A stretch of DNA of 64,000 nt, taken from Stenotrophomonas rhizophila. GTDB lineage: Bacteria > Pseudomonadota > Gammaproteobacteria > Xanthomonadales > Xanthomonadaceae. A model generated the notes under the pieces. That model made no database searches, had not been told where the DNA came from, and worked only from the letters and a program-made list of their open reading frames with translations. This document shows, one piece after another, positions 56,510 through 64,000 of the stretch (positions within the stretch are counted from its first letter, which is position 1; each line of letters begins with the position of its first letter). The stretch is from contig NZ_JACWUO010000013.1 in NCBI RefSeq assembly GCF_020857975.1, positions 1 through 64,000 of the forward strand, written 5' to 3'. Both the position numbers and the translations under genes were made by a program.

Positions 56510-57454
56510 TCAAAACACGAAGGCTGCATCCCCTGCGGGAATGTTCTGTACCGGCGGCGCCTGCGGGGCCGTAGCAGCCTGCGCAGGCATTGCCTGGGGT
56601 GAATTTCGTTCGTTCCACGGGCGCACCACCACCGGGCCGGGGGCGGCCTGCGGCAACTGCAGGGGCACTTCAGGCACCGGCATCGGCGCTGCAGCCGGGG
56701 CCTGCCGCGGTGGCAGCGCACTGTCCAGCGCGCCCATCACCACCCGCGACAACGCGGCATCGGCAGTGCGCACCAGGCCACCGCGCACCATCGCGCCGGT
56801 GGATGGGTACACCTCATAGGTGCGCGCCGGGTCCACCGCCGCCTGCGCGTAGGCGCGCGCCGCGCTCACCGTCTCCGGTGCGATGCGCGCGCTCATGACG
56901 CTCTGCGGGGTGACACCGCTGAGCTGCGGATGGTGCGCCACATCCACCACGCGGCGCTGGCTGCGGCTGACCACATCGATCGGGGCCACCGCGCCATTGG
57001 CGGCGACCTGGTTGCCGCGCTGGCGCGCGATCGAGGCGAACACCTTCTGCACGTAGCCGTGGCGGAAACCGGTGGTGAAATTGCCCGAGTAGTAGCAGCT
57101 GAAGGATTTGCCCCAGTCCCTGCCCGAACGCCCATAGCACTCGGCCAGGATCCTGGAGCCGGCCTGCAGGTTCGGGCACTGCTGGAACGCCTTCTCGTAG
57201 GAATCCAGGCCGTACTTGGCCAGGTTGTAGCGGTTCACCTGGGCCAGTCCGATCGAGAAGTTGTAGCCCTTCTCTTCCAGCATGCGTACCGTGGCCAGAG
57301 CCTCGTCCAGCGCCTTGGGCTGGCGCACCAGGGCGCCACCCACCACGCCGATGGCGTAGGGGTTGCGCGAGGATTCCACATTGATCACGTGCTGCATCAC
57401 ATCCATGGACACGGCCATTTCAGGACACGCCAGTGCTTCCAGTCCCGGCAACAT
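56510..57454 (-). CDS. virB1: VirB1, lytic transglycosylase
   Basis: 314 residues. The N-terminal 150 residues are an SLT domain: catalytic Glu in VINVESSRNPYAIG, YNFSIGLAQVNRYNL and CYYSGNFTTGFRHGYVQKV. The C-terminal half is Pro/Ala-rich and probably unfolded, as a linker that docks on other VirB proteins. It opens peptidoglycan for machine assembly. AGGGAGG lies eight bases before the ATG at 57454. No clear signal peptide beyond a short hydrophobic start. Confidence 0.9.
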   Translation of the reverse strand: MLPGLEALACPEMAVSMDVMQHVINVESSRNPYAIGVVGGALVRQPKALDEALATVRMLEEKGYNFSIGLAQVNRYNLAKYGLDSYEKAFQQCPNLQAGSRILAECYGRSGRDWGKSFSCYYSGNFTTGFRHGYVQKVFASIARQRGNQVAANGAVAPIDVVSRSQRRVVDVAHHPQLSGVTPQSVMSARIAPETVSAARAYAQAAVDPARTYEVYPSTGAMVRGGLVRTADAALSRVVMGALDSALPPRQAPAAAPMPVPEVPLQLPQAAPGPVVVRPWNERNSPQAMPAQAATAPQAPPVQNIPAGDAAFVF

Positions 57455-57568
57455 CAGCCCCACCTCCCTGCGGACGACATGTGATCACTCACACAGGCAA
57501 CGTAGAGGCAGCAGGCTTCGGCCCGCGTGAAATCCCGGTTCAGTTTTCTGTAAATCATGTTCGCCATC

Positions 57569-58612
57569 TCACCCTGCCTGCGCCAGCGCGCGTTCGGGAC
57601 TGAAATCGATGCCGGTGATGTAGCGGCTGCCGGCATGCGCCTTGATATGCACCACGATGTCGATGGTCATCATCAACAAACGTTTGATTACCGCAAATTC
57701 CAGGCCGGAGCCTTCGCTGGAGGCCTTGACCATCAGCGCCAGCTGGTCCCAGGTCTGTTCCGGGCTGCCCGCGTGGCAGCTGGTGATCGACCCGGGGTGG
57801 CCGGAGGCGCAGTTGCGGATGAAGTAGAACGCCTCGTCGCCGCGCAGCTCGGCCAGGATGATGCGTTCGGGCTTCATGCGCAGGCACGCTTCCATGCAGC
57901 TCTTGGCGGTGACGTTGCTGGCGCTCTGCCCGCCCTTGGAGTACAGCAGGTGGACGACGTTGGGCTGGCTGATGAACAGCTCGCGCGCGTCCTCGATCGT
58001 CACCAGCCGCTCGCTGGCCGGGATGTGGTTGACCAGCGATTTCATGAAGGTGGTCTTGCCGCTGCCGGTGGCGCCGGAAACCACGATGTTCTTGCGGTAC
58101 ATCACCGCGCGCCGGAAGAACTCGGCGTAGTTGCGCGACTGGCGCAGCTGAACCAGTTCGCTGTCCTGCTCGCTCAGGCCGGCGCCCTGCTCCAGGATCT
58201 GGTTGAAGAACCCGTCGTCCTGGTACTGCTCCAGCGTCTTGGTGTGCTTGGACGGCAGGCGGATGGTGATCGACACCTTGCCGGCGTCGCACGCCGGCGG
58301 GATCACGAACTGGGCACGCTGGCCGGTCGGGAAGGTCAGCGACACCACCGGATCGGCATCGGTGATGCGCTGGCCGGTATTGCTCTCGTTGACCACCGCG
58401 GTACAGAACTGGCGCGCGCGCTCGAAGGTCAGCGTGGGGACTTCCACACGCTGCCATCCCGCATTGGTTTCCAGGTACACCTCGCCCGGACGGTTGATGC
58501 AGATTTCCGTCACATCGGGCGAAGTCATGTACTGGTGGATCCCCAAGACCTCGTACTGGTATCTCAGGAATTCACTGGAAACATCGGCGACAGGGGCCAC
58601 TTCGGCGTCCAT
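57569..58612 (-). CDS. virB11: VirB11, T4SS traffic ATPase
   Basis: 347 residues. N-terminal domain, then hexameric secretion ATPase with Walker A GATGSGKTT, Asp box LVTIEDARELF, Walker B-like ERIILAELRGDEAFY and His box (GHPGSITSCHAGS). Works in the cytoplasm with VirB4 and VirD4. It starts 15 bases after virB10. Confidence 0.96.
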   Translation of the reverse strand: MDAEVAPVADVSSEFLRYQYEVLGIHQYMTSPDVTEICINRPGEVYLETNAGWQRVEVPTLTFERARQFCTAVVNESNTGQRITDADPVVSLTFPTGQRAQFVIPPACDAGKVSITIRLPSKHTKTLEQYQDDGFFNQILEQGAGLSEQDSELVQLRQSRNYAEFFRRAVMYRKNIVVSGATGSGKTTFMKSLVNHIPASERLVTIEDARELFISQPNVVHLLYSKGGQSASNVTAKSCMEACLRMKPERIILAELRGDEAFYFIRNCASGHPGSITSCHAGSPEQTWDQLALMVKASSEGSGLEFAVIKRLLMMTIDIVVHIKAHAGSRYITGIDFSPERALAQAG

Positions 58613-58627
58613 GATTGATCCGGAAGG

Positions 58628-59890
58628 TCAGCGGCGCTGCGGCAGCACGTCGCTGAAATCGACGTCCTTGGCCACATAGACACTGACCACGGTGCCTTGG
58701 TTGATGGTAACGGTGGGCGGGCGGCGTTCGCTCAAAGCCTCGTTGGCCAAACGCTCCATGCTGCGCGCGGTGGCGCTTTCATAGGGCGACTGGATCGCCA
58801 TGCCGCTATTGGTGATGGTGGTGGATTCCGGGCCATGCTCGGCAGCGGCGTACTTGAAGGCATCGGAGATCAGGCTGATCATCAGCGCCGAGGCGATGCG
58901 GCTGCCCCAATGCGCGCTGTACTGGCCCGGATGGCCGGCGCCGCCGAGCTGGTCGATGCCCGGGCTGGACATGGCCACGTCGATACCGTTCGGGGTGGTG
59001 ATGCGGTCCCAGATCACTTCCACGCGCTCGCCCTTGGGGCCACCGCCATACGCGCCGTAGATCTTCGAGCCCTTGGGCAGCAGCAGGCTGCGGCCATTGA
59101 TCGAGTAGACCGGCTCGGTCAGCAGGCACGAGGTGTAGCCGGCCAGGTCGGTGATGATGCGGGTTTCGAGCACGCAGCGCAGATAGGTGCCACGCACCAG
59201 CAGTGCATCCGGGCTACGGATGAAACTGGCACTGGAGACGTCCTCCACATCCGGTCCACGCTTGGTCTTCTGAGGTTGCGGCTGCTGCGGCTGACCGTTG
59301 GCAGCAAGTTGGGCGAGCATCGCACGGCTGTACTCATCCATGCCGCCATTGGCAGCTTGCCCGCCCTCGCCATCGGAAACACTGCCGTTGGCGCCGATTC
59401 GGCGGTCAAGCAAGGTTGGGCCACGTTCCATCTGCTGGGCAGACATCGATTGGCCAAAATCAGACTCGGGGCGGGTCGGGCCACGCGGCTCGGTCGGCAG
59501 CGGCGGAATCATTGGAATCGGTTCGGCCATGCTCTGCGGCGGCGGCGGCGCAGGAGCGGCAGTTGGCAATTCCGGCGTCGTCGCACGTGCGGTCTGGTTG
59601 AGGTTGGCCGGTGCATCCTTGTCATCGCTGGACTTGCGGAACAGCAGGAAGCCCATGGCAATCAGCAGCAGCACGATGCCCCCCAGGAACAGCAGCGCCT
59701 TGCGGTTCAGCCGTTGCTCTTCGGAGGAACGCAGTTGCGGTGCGGCGGCATCCAGATTCGGCGTACCGTCGGCCACATTCCGGCCGTAATACGGGTTGTT
59801 CGGCGTATCTCCACCACCCTGGTTTGCACCAAGGTCAGCGCCGTCGCGTTCGTTGTTCGGCTCATTGCCGGGGATGTTGTGCTGGCTCAT
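58628..59890 (-). CDS. virB10: VirB10, core-complex protein spanning both membranes
   Basis: 420 residues. Cytoplasmic N-terminus rich in Asn/Gly, one membrane helix near residues 64-82 (KALLFLGGIVLLLIAMGFLL), a Pro-rich periplasmic linker, and the TrbI-type C-terminal domain with LVRGTYLRCVLETRIITDL and LLLPKGSKIYGAY. It overlaps virB9 by four bases (ATGA). Confidence 0.95.
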   Translation of the reverse strand: MSQHNIPGNEPNNERDGADLGANQGGGDTPNNPYYGRNVADGTPNLDAAAPQLRSSEEQRLNRKALLFLGGIVLLLIAMGFLLFRKSSDDKDAPANLNQTARATTPELPTAAPAPPPPQSMAEPIPMIPPLPTEPRGPTRPESDFGQSMSAQQMERGPTLLDRRIGANGSVSDGEGGQAANGGMDEYSRAMLAQLAANGQPQQPQPQKTKRGPDVEDVSSASFIRSPDALLVRGTYLRCVLETRIITDLAGYTSCLLTEPVYSINGRSLLLPKGSKIYGAYGGGPKGERVEVIWDRITTPNGIDVAMSSPGIDQLGGAGHPGQYSAHWGSRIASALMISLISDAFKYAAAEHGPESTTITNSGMAIQSPYESATARSMERLANEALSERRPPTVTINQGTVVSVYVAKDVDFSDVLPQRR

Positions 59891-60663
59891 TTCTTCACGT
59901 TCCTTCGCAGACCGACGACCTTGTCACCGTGGCGGATGACCAGATAGGGATAGGTTCCGTGCACGATCAGGGAATTGCCTTCCACCGTCGTGTTGACCAC
60001 GAAATCTTCGCCGTACTCGGTCTCACGGCCGAACACCGCCGGGAAGATGCCGGTCTTGTACTCCGGCGATGTCGGCAGCTTCAGGTAAGTGAAGCGCCCA
60101 TCGTCATAGGCATTGACCGGGATCAGCCAACCCATCTTCTTGGAGCGGCGGGTCGAATAGGAGTAATCGAAGTTGTACTGGCGGTCCTTGGCCAGCTCCG
60201 AACTCAACAGCGGCTTGACCTCTTCTTCCACTGCCTGCTGGGCGGTACCGAACTCGGTATCGCTGGGGTAGCTGAAGGCGATCTTGTACTGCACCCCGGC
60301 GCGACGGGCCTGTTCCAGCTGGCGCCAATCGGTGGCCACCACCTTCAGCTCGAAGATGTAGGAATGGGTCTCGGTGCGCACCATCATGTTGGTGTCCACG
60401 TCGACGTTCTTGGGCTTGAGATAGAACACGTTCTCGCGACGGGTCAGTTCCCAGCCATTGCTGAAGCCGGTGCTGTAGTCGAGGATCTTCTCGTTCGGGC
60501 TGAGTTCGATCTGGGTGGTCAGGCCCAGGCCGGTGCGGACCGGATAGATACGGTCCTTCTCGTATTCGTACTGGTCCACCGCCTGTGCGGCGACCGGAGC
60601 AGAGAACGCCGACAACATCGGCAACAGGGCCAAGCTGGCCCACCAAATTTTGTTACTACTCAT
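59887..60663 (-). CDS. virB9: VirB9, core-complex protein
   Basis: 258 residues with a signal peptide ending VAAQA. N-terminal beta domain (DRIYPVRTGLGLTTQIEL), then the CagX-type C-terminal domain with VNAYDDGRFTYLKLP that binds VirB7 and VirB10. It overlaps virB8 and virB10 by four bases on each side, so all three are translationally coupled. Confidence 0.95.
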   Translation of the reverse strand: MSSNKIWWASLALLPMLSAFSAPVAAQAVDQYEYEKDRIYPVRTGLGLTTQIELSPNEKILDYSTGFSNGWELTRRENVFYLKPKNVDVDTNMMVRTETHSYIFELKVVATDWRQLEQARRAGVQYKIAFSYPSDTEFGTAQQAVEEEVKPLLSSELAKDRQYNFDYSYSTRRSKKMGWLIPVNAYDDGRFTYLKLPTSPEYKTGIFPAVFGRETEYGEDFVVNTTVEGNSLIVHGTYPYLVIRHGDKVVGLRRNVKK

Positions 60664-61751
60664 CGGTTGCTTGCTCCCTCAGCAGTTCCGGTGGAAACAC
60701 GTTGGCCCGGCACCTGTGCCGGTTGCCGCGGCGCGACTTGTCCTGGTATCGCCTGGCCCGGCACAGCCTGCCCGGGTACGCCTTGTTGCATGGGTTGACC
60801 CTGCATGGGTTGGCCCGGCATGGGCTGCCCCGGCACCGTCTGCCCCGGCACGCCCGGCATCGGCGGCGGCACAGGCAGGCCCGTAGCCGGGTCGACCATG
60901 GTGGCCGCAGCCGGATTGTTCGGGTCATAAACCCCGGCCTGGGCCGTCTGCGCCGCCTGGGCAGCCAGCGCCGCCTGGGCGGACTGGCTGGCCATGGCGG
61001 CGTCATCGGGAACCGGAACGCCACGGGCGTAGTCGTTGTCCACGCGGTATTCGGTGACGTAGAACGACAGCGGGTTGAGGATGCGGTCCTGCTCGGACAA
61101 GGCCAGGTCTGGCTTGTATTCAAAGCGCATGGTGACCAGCTGGTTGTCCAGGAACTGCGCCACCGCCGTGCGCTTGTCCAGCAGGCTGCGCTGGATGCGC
61201 ACCGAGGCACCCTTGAAGCTGCCATTGCCCTCGGCGCCCAGCGGGGTGATGCTCAGGATCTTGACCCGGATCGCCTGGTGGGTGCCGTAGACGAACACCG
61301 GGTTCTTCGGATTGTTGTTGGCATAGCGCTGGTTCATGCTCGCCGCGACCGGCTCGGAGGACATGGTGAACACCAGGTCCCAGTCGCGCAGGCCCATCAC
61401 CGCCGAGTCGAAGGACTCGCGCGCCATCACGTACTGGGCGACGTTGCTGCGGTTGATCGCTTCATTGGCGGTAATGCCCTGCTCACCGAAGGTGCCGGTC
61501 AACCGGGCCACGGTGGCGTTGCCGGTATAGGCATCGGCCATCACCAGGAACGGCACCTTCTCCTTCAGCGGCAGCATGTAGTAGTAGCCGCCGGCCAGGG
61601 CCAGCGACATCACCAGCGAGGCCGAGGCCACCCACCATGCGCGGCGCTCGCTGCGGCGCGCCATGTCGGCCACGGTCAGCTCGTAGCTCACCGCTTTGGC
61701 GACCGCCTGGTCGACCTTCTGGCTACTGCCTGTTTCCTTCTTTCGGAACAT
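60660..61751 (-). CDS. virB8: VirB8, inner-membrane assembly factor with long repeat tail
   Basis: 363 residues, much longer than the 220-240 usual for VirB8. Cytoplasmic start, one membrane helix (AWWVASASLVMSLALAGGYY), and the NTF2-like periplasmic domain ending near LNPLSFYVTEYRVD. About 100 extra residues follow: an Ala/Gln-rich stretch, then a Pro-Gly-Gln repeat (units such as PGQPMPGQPMQG). The tail is probably unfolded and may bind partners in the periplasm. Confidence 0.9.
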   Translation of the reverse strand: MFRKKETGSSQKVDQAVAKAVSYELTVADMARRSERRAWWVASASLVMSLALAGGYYYMLPLKEKVPFLVMADAYTGNATVARLTGTFGEQGITANEAINRSNVAQYVMARESFDSAVMGLRDWDLVFTMSSEPVAASMNQRYANNNPKNPVFVYGTHQAIRVKILSITPLGAEGNGSFKGASVRIQRSLLDKRTAVAQFLDNQLVTMRFEYKPDLALSEQDRILNPLSFYVTEYRVDNDYARGVPVPDDAAMASQSAQAALAAQAAQTAQAGVYDPNNPAAATMVDPATGLPVPPPMPGVPGQTVPGQPMPGQPMQGQPMQQGVPGQAVPGQAIPGQVAPRQPAQVPGQRVSTGTAEGASNR

Positions 61752-61840
61752 GGGTTCATCCGTACTGCTGGAACGTCAATGGGCGTGGCACCCCGGCGCG
61801 GTGCGCGGGGAGCATCACGTTTACCGATACCCGGCCGGCG

Positions 61841-62284
61841 TCAGCTACCGCTGGACGCGTCGACCGCGCCCGTCGAGACGGTGGGCGACGCGGCGGCCTG
61901 CACGACAATCTGGTTGCCGACGATGGACACCGACACGCCCTGCGCCGCATAGGCGGAGCTGAGGTCGATCATCGCCTGCTGCGGATTGGTGGTGCCGATG
62001 GTGGAGACGGCGCCGTAGAGCGTGTAGTCCGAGCTGATCCGGTAATCCAGGGTCATGCCCGAATCCTTGGCCCAGCGTTCCAGCATGGTCTTGAGCGTGC
62101 CGTCCATGGGCGTGGCCTGGTACACGTAACTGGTGTACAGCGGAATTTCCATGGTGGTGCTGGCGAAGCGGTTGACCGGCTTCCAGCGGCCGCCGATATC
62201 CGGGGCCGGCTTGGTGGCGCAACCGGCCAGCAGCAGTGCGGCGGCGACGGCGATGAAACCCTGTGACAGATACGCTTGCTTCAT
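61841..62284 (-). CDS. virB7: VirB7, outer-membrane lipoprotein with extra N0-like domain
   Basis: 147 residues. Lipobox LLLAGC. The stretch TKPAPDIGGRWKPVN equals the VirB9-binding segment known from X. citri VirB7. The remainder (PLYTSYVYQATPMDGTLKTM; TTNPQQAMIDLSSAY) is the N0-like fold that marks Xanthomonadales T4SS and is absent from classic short VirB7. First gene of the vir operon; the start at 62284 gives a proper signal peptide. Confidence 0.93.
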   Translation of the reverse strand: MKQAYLSQGFIAVAAALLLAGCATKPAPDIGGRWKPVNRFASTTMEIPLYTSYVYQATPMDGTLKTMLERWAKDSGMTLDYRISSDYTLYGAVSTIGTTNPQQAMIDLSSAYAAQGVSVSIVGNQIVVQAAASPTVSTGAVDASSGS

Positions 62285-62727
62285 ACGGACTTCCCTATGA
62301 CGTACGGAACGCGGCTTGATTCGACTGACTGACGGCAATTCACTGCGCCGGGTGGATGAAGACCCGGGACGCAGATGGCGATTGCGGATACAGCGATGAA
62401 ACACCGTGGATTGTTGTGACCAGGCCCCCGCCCTGTCCCCGCAGCCCAAGGCTGCATGTACCGGTGTGCAGGCGTCCCGGGCTTATCGCCCGGCCCCGTC
62501 GCCCCACCCCCACATCCCTTCGAAAAATACCGTCCATGATTTCCTCTGCAACTACCCTGCGGCTGTCCTTGTGCGGCGAACTCTAAACGACAAATTCACG
62601 GCGCATAGAACGGCCATCACAAATACGATGCCACAACCGCGCGTCAATTCGGTGTCAAAGCATAGTCAAAAATCGTCTTCACATGTCGTTTATCTGACGT
62701 CCATCACAGGAATTCACACCGACTTGA
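62285..62727. other. Intergenic region upstream of the vir operon
   Basis: No gene. The part 62580-62757 is AT-rich compared with the island and should contain the virB7 promoter. The other half is GC-rich without clear elements. Confidence 0.5.
62620..62647 (-). promoter_or_regulatory. Tentative vir operon promoter
   Basis: On the minus strand, TTGACG and TATTTG stand 16 bases apart in the AT-rich block upstream of virB7. TTGACT and TTGACA occur just before it as alternative -35 elements. Weak -10 match. Confidence 0.3.
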
Positions 62728-64000
62728 TCAAATTTCGAGATTTGGTACGGAAGTTTTAGGCAGCAGACGGGACGTGAAATAGCGATCCTTGTAGTACTTG
62801 ATCTTGTCGCACTTGACCGGATGGGGGATCCCCTCATACAGGAACACCTCGTGATCGTTGCCCATGGCCTTGAGCTCCTGCGGCAGCATCAGCGCGCGCC
62901 GCTCCTCGGTGAAGCTGTGGGTCTTCTCGCGGGCATGGGTGACGTTCTTCTTGCGGATGGTCGTGTAACCGAGCATCTCCGAGTAGTCGTTGGCGTCCTG
63001 CTGCTCGCGGGGGGCGTACAGAATCTGCAGGGCATGGTTGGTGATGATGGTGCGCGACACATCCCGGCCATAGGTGGCGTCCAGCTGGGCCATGCTCTGG
63101 ATGATCGGCAGCAGACGCACGTTGTAGCCGGCCATGTAGGACACCGCCGAGGCGATGATGTCGACCTTGCCGATCGCGGTGAATTCGTCCATCAACAGCA
63201 GGCACTGGTACTTCAGGTCCGGGTTGGACTTGGGCAGTTCCTTGGTGTTGAGGTTGATGATCTGGCTGAAGAACAGGTTGATGATCAGGCGGCTTTCGGC
63301 CAGCTTGTTGGGCTGGATGCCGATATAGATGGTCATCTTCTTCTTGCGCAGGTCGGTCAGCAGGAAGTCGTTGGCGCTGGTGGCCTTGTCCAGCACCGGG
63401 TTGATCCAGGCGTTGAGCGGCTCCTTGAAGGTGCCCATGATCGAGGCGAAGGTCTCATCGGCCTGGGACAGCATGTTGGCGAAGGCCGATTTGGCGTTGC
63501 CGCTCAGGTAGGTCTGCCCGGACAGGCGCTGCAGGTACTTCTTGAGGTCGCTGCCGTCGCCGGTGGACAGGCGGAACAGCGCGCCCAGGGTGGGCACGTC
63601 CTGCACGCCGGGGAAGCCGGAGCTGAGCGCGTCGTCGCGGTTCTCGAACAGGTACAGACTGAAGGCCATGAACGCGTTGCGCGCCTGGCTGACCCAGAAT
63701 TTCTGGTCGTCCGACCCATCCGGGTACAGCATCGCGGCAATGCTCATCAGCTCCGAGACGCGGAAGGCCGGGTCGTTGGAGACGTAGCTGAGCGGGTTCC
63801 AGCGGTGGGTGCGGCGGTCTTCGGCGAACGGGTTGAACAGGTACACCTCCTGGCCCTGGCTGGCGCGCCAGCCGCTGGTCAGGTCGAAGTTCTCCTGCTT
63901 GATGTCCAGCACCACCACCGACTCGTCGTACTCCAGCAGGTTCGGGATGACCACGCCCACGCCCTTGCCCGAGCGGGTCGGGGCGGCCAGGATCACGAAC
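62728..64000 (-). CDS. virD4: VirD4 coupling protein, 5' end outside window
   Basis: At least 423 residues; the amino-terminal membrane part is beyond the right edge. Visible: Walker A APTRSGKGVG, Walker B LLLMDEFTAIG, and the VirD4/TraG stretch WNPLSYVSNDP. It is the receptor that would bind XVIPCD-bearing effectors and hand them to the channel. It lies upstream of virB7, as in X. citri, with a 443-base gap, so it may have its own transcript. Confidence 0.95.
   Translation of the reverse strand, partial: FVILAAPTRSGKGVGVVIPNLLEYDESVVVLDIKQENFDLTSGWRASQGQEVYLFNPFAEDRRTHRWNPLSYVSNDPAFRVSELMSIAAMLYPDGSDDQKFWVSQARNAFMAFSLYLFENRDDALSSGFPGVQDVPTLGALFRLSTGDGSDLKKYLQRLSGQTYLSGNAKSAFANMLSQADETFASIMGTFKEPLNAWINPVLDKATSANDFLLTDLRKKKMTIYIGIQPNKLAESRLIINLFFSQIINLNTKELPKSNPDLKYQCLLLMDEFTAIGKVDIIASAVSYMAGYNVRLLPIIQSMAQLDATYGRDVSRTIITNHALQILYAPREQQDANDYSEMLGYTTIRKKNVTHAREKTHSFTEERRALMLPQELKAMGNDHEVFLYEGIPHPVKCDKIKYYKDRYFTSRLLPKTSVPNLEI

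Overview
The window looks like chromosomal DNA of a Stenotrophomonas or a close Xanthomonadaceae relative. The sequence is GC-rich. It carries a near-complete Xanthomonadales-type bacteria-killing type IV secretion locus (X-T4SS), and short GTAG-headed palindromes that resemble the SMAG/REP elements described in S. maltophilia. It also has a class III PHA synthase pair and an Smf-1-like chaperone-usher operon. Species cannot be fixed from the sequence alone.

Layout, 1-23 kb. A truncated secreted-protein start is followed by a periplasmic thiol-redox pair (TlpA-like membrane protein, then DsbG-like lipoprotein) and an AraC-family regulator. Next come four tandem tRNA-Ala(GGC)/tRNA-Glu(UUC) cassettes, each with its own promoter. 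A decayed copper-ATPase fragment and a GNAT fragment flank them. A four-gene fimbrial operon runs leftward (major subunit, chaperone, usher, two-domain adhesin) with strong hairpins between its genes, and a NarL/FixJ response regulator is divergent to it. A CheY-like protein, tRNA-Leu(CAA), a small membrane protein, a thioesterase, a soluble PAS-PAS chemotaxis transducer (BdlA-like), a 1.3-kb repeat-rich gap, a PAS-GGDEF diguanylate cyclase and Tex follow.

Layout, 22-42 kb. These are mostly housekeeping genes: a putative HExxH zincin with a PspC protein, phaE-phaC-DUF5329, pssA, a Nudix hydrolase, DUF1249, the divergent ppsR/ppsA pair, an OYE-family reductase, EcsC, orn, tadA-mntR, a PraB-like secreted protein with a TonB-dependent receptor, DUF1653, and a large Ala/Pro-rich secreted protein. 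A cluster of three DnaA-box-like nonamers lies between pssA and the Nudix gene.

Layout, 42-64 kb: the X-T4SS island. Two effector/immunity modules end tail to tail. One is an immunity lipoprotein with a GHSLGG lipase effector; the other is an immunity lipoprotein with a predicted permuted-papain-like effector. Both effectors end in XVIPCD-like secretion domains. An array of five DUF4189 secreted paralogs follows, then virB6, B5, B4, B3, B2, B1, B11, B10, B9, B8 and B7 on one leftward operon, and virD4, cut by the window edge. VirB/D4 would build the contact-dependent machine, VirD4 would recognise the XVIPCD tails, and the lipoproteins would protect the producer.

Most notable observation: the 3' end of virB6 is repeated. 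One long copy is almost identical in protein sequence; one short vestige keeps only the linker. Each copy ends in a different C-terminal tail and is followed by its own DUF4189 gene. This looks like a cassette array of alternative VirB6 C-termini with partner periplasmic proteins, built by local recombination. It is an inference from sequence only.
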